From: Bacteroidota bacterium
GTDB taxonomy: Bacteria > Bacteroidota > Bacteroidia > NS11-12g > UBA9320
Length of the DNA stretch: 7,318 nt
Assembly (NCBI GenBank): GCA_003484585.1
Contig: DNBZ01000214.1
Span: forward strand, 1 to 7,318
Direction: 5' to 3'
In this document: piece by piece, positions 6,918 through 7,318 of the stretch
Layout: the number at the start of each line of letters is the position of its first letter
Numbering within the stretch: the first letter of the stretch is position 1
Position numbers and translations under genes: made by a program
The notes under the pieces: model-generated
What the model saw: the letters and a program-made list of their open reading frames with translations, nothing else
What the model was told of the DNA's origin: nothing
Databases searched by the model: none

Positions 6918-6944
6918 TGTTTCGATGTTCAAATTTACCTCTTT

Positions 6945-7318
6945 TTATCTATTAGCAGCCAAGACAGATAGCTTTTGCACTATTTTACCCACTATAGGCA
7001 TATAACTAGCTTCCATGTTTTCAAAAGACTTATCCTCTTTTATGGGTATCTCACCAAGCAGATCTAGCTGCCACTCGTCACACAGTGCCTGACCTCCATT
7101 CTTGCCAAAGAGAAAGTATTTCTTTCCTTCCAACTCTGGCTGAAAATAGCTCATGTTTTCTACCACTCCCAGTACCTCTTGTTTCAAATGCGGATTAGTA
7201 AACATATCTATTGCTTTTCGGGTGTCTGCTACCGCTACGTTCTCAGGTGTAGTCACTATTACTACTCCGCTTAGAGGGATGTGTTGTATTATACTCAGAT
7301 GGGCATCTCCCGTACCTG
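6945..7318 (-). CDS. mrp: Mrp/NBP35-family P-loop iron-sulfur carrier ATPase (N-terminal part outside the window)
   Basis: The frame stays open to the right edge. The visible 124 codons are the C-terminal part of an Mrp/ApbC protein, a dimeric ATPase that carries 4Fe-4S clusters to apoproteins. Diagnostic segments are GTGDAHLSIIQHIPL (nucleotide-site region) at the very edge, SGVVIVTTPENVAVADTRKA, then VVENMSYFQPELEGKKYFLFG and LLGEIPIKED. The Walker A loop lies upstream, outside the window. A GTG at 7256 is a valine codon inside the VVIVTTPE strand, not a start. No CxxC is seen in the visible part, where many Mrp proteins carry one after ENMSYF; the sequence there is QPELEGKKY, a form I recall as common in Bacteroidota. 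The stop at 6945 is followed by nfu after 27 bases (12 to its alternative TTG), indicating an operon. Confidence 0.96.
   Translation of the reverse strand, partial: GTGDAHLSIIQHIPLSGVVIVTTPENVAVADTRKAIDMFTNPHLKQEVLGVVENMSYFQPELEGKKYFLFGKNGGQALCDEWQLDLLGEIPIKEDKSFENMEASYMPIVGKIVQKLSVLAANR

Noticed and set aside
6945..7256. GTG at 7256 as the start of a 103-aa protein
   Set aside because: The frame continues upstream into the conserved GTGDAHLS segment of Mrp to the window edge, so this GTG is an internal valine.

Overview
The window looks like chromosomal DNA of a Bacteroidota bacterium, plausibly from the Flavobacteriales/Chitinophagales side. Three things point there: AT-rich DNA with almost no Shine-Dalgarno sequences, a candidate promoter of the Bacteroidota type (TTG-N18-TAnnTTTG), and the gene content. 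That content is a secreted beta-helix/PKD surface protein with the D.DG..R....DVGALE signature, a ComEC without a recognisable nuclease domain, a class II thymidine kinase, and an mrp-nfu pair. I see no mobile element, CRISPR array, tRNA or rRNA. The window is almost fully coding and no stretch over about 60 bases lacks an assigned role.

Layout. Positions 1-2349 (minus) hold the first 783 codons of a large exported protein that runs off the left edge. It has a signal peptide, a Tyr/Asn-rich right-handed beta-helix, a CARDB-like domain and the start of a PKD domain. Its upstream gap (2350-2421) carries a good candidate promoter and a perfect 10-bp inverted repeat sitting where transcription should start. 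Positions 2422-4557 (minus) encode ComEC, the DNA-uptake channel, coupled by a TAATG overlap to an upstream 217-codon gene of unknown function (4557-5210, minus). A 58-bp divergent gap separates that gene from thymidine kinase (5269-5856, plus). Thymidine kinase then converges on, and overlaps by 41 bp, a multi-pass membrane protein with UbiA-like aspartate motifs (5816-6670, minus). That membrane gene is the last of a minus-strand run, mrp (partial, 6945-7318), nfu (6687-6917) and the membrane gene, with short gaps that suggest one transcript.

Functional reading. Mrp and Nfu are both iron-sulfur cluster carriers and are a natural pair. The UbiA-like protein behind them may be a passenger or a membrane prenyltransferase. 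The 217-aa protein and ComEC are probably co-translated, so a link to natural transformation is possible but unproven. Thymidine kinase is a stand-alone nucleotide-salvage gene. The beta-helix protein appears to have its own promoter and is probably a cell-surface or secreted protein; its C-terminal sorting signal, if any, lies outside the window. I did not find a clearly new multi-gene system. The most open questions are the ComEC-linked protein, the palindrome at the beta-helix promoter, and the atypical UbiA-like protein.
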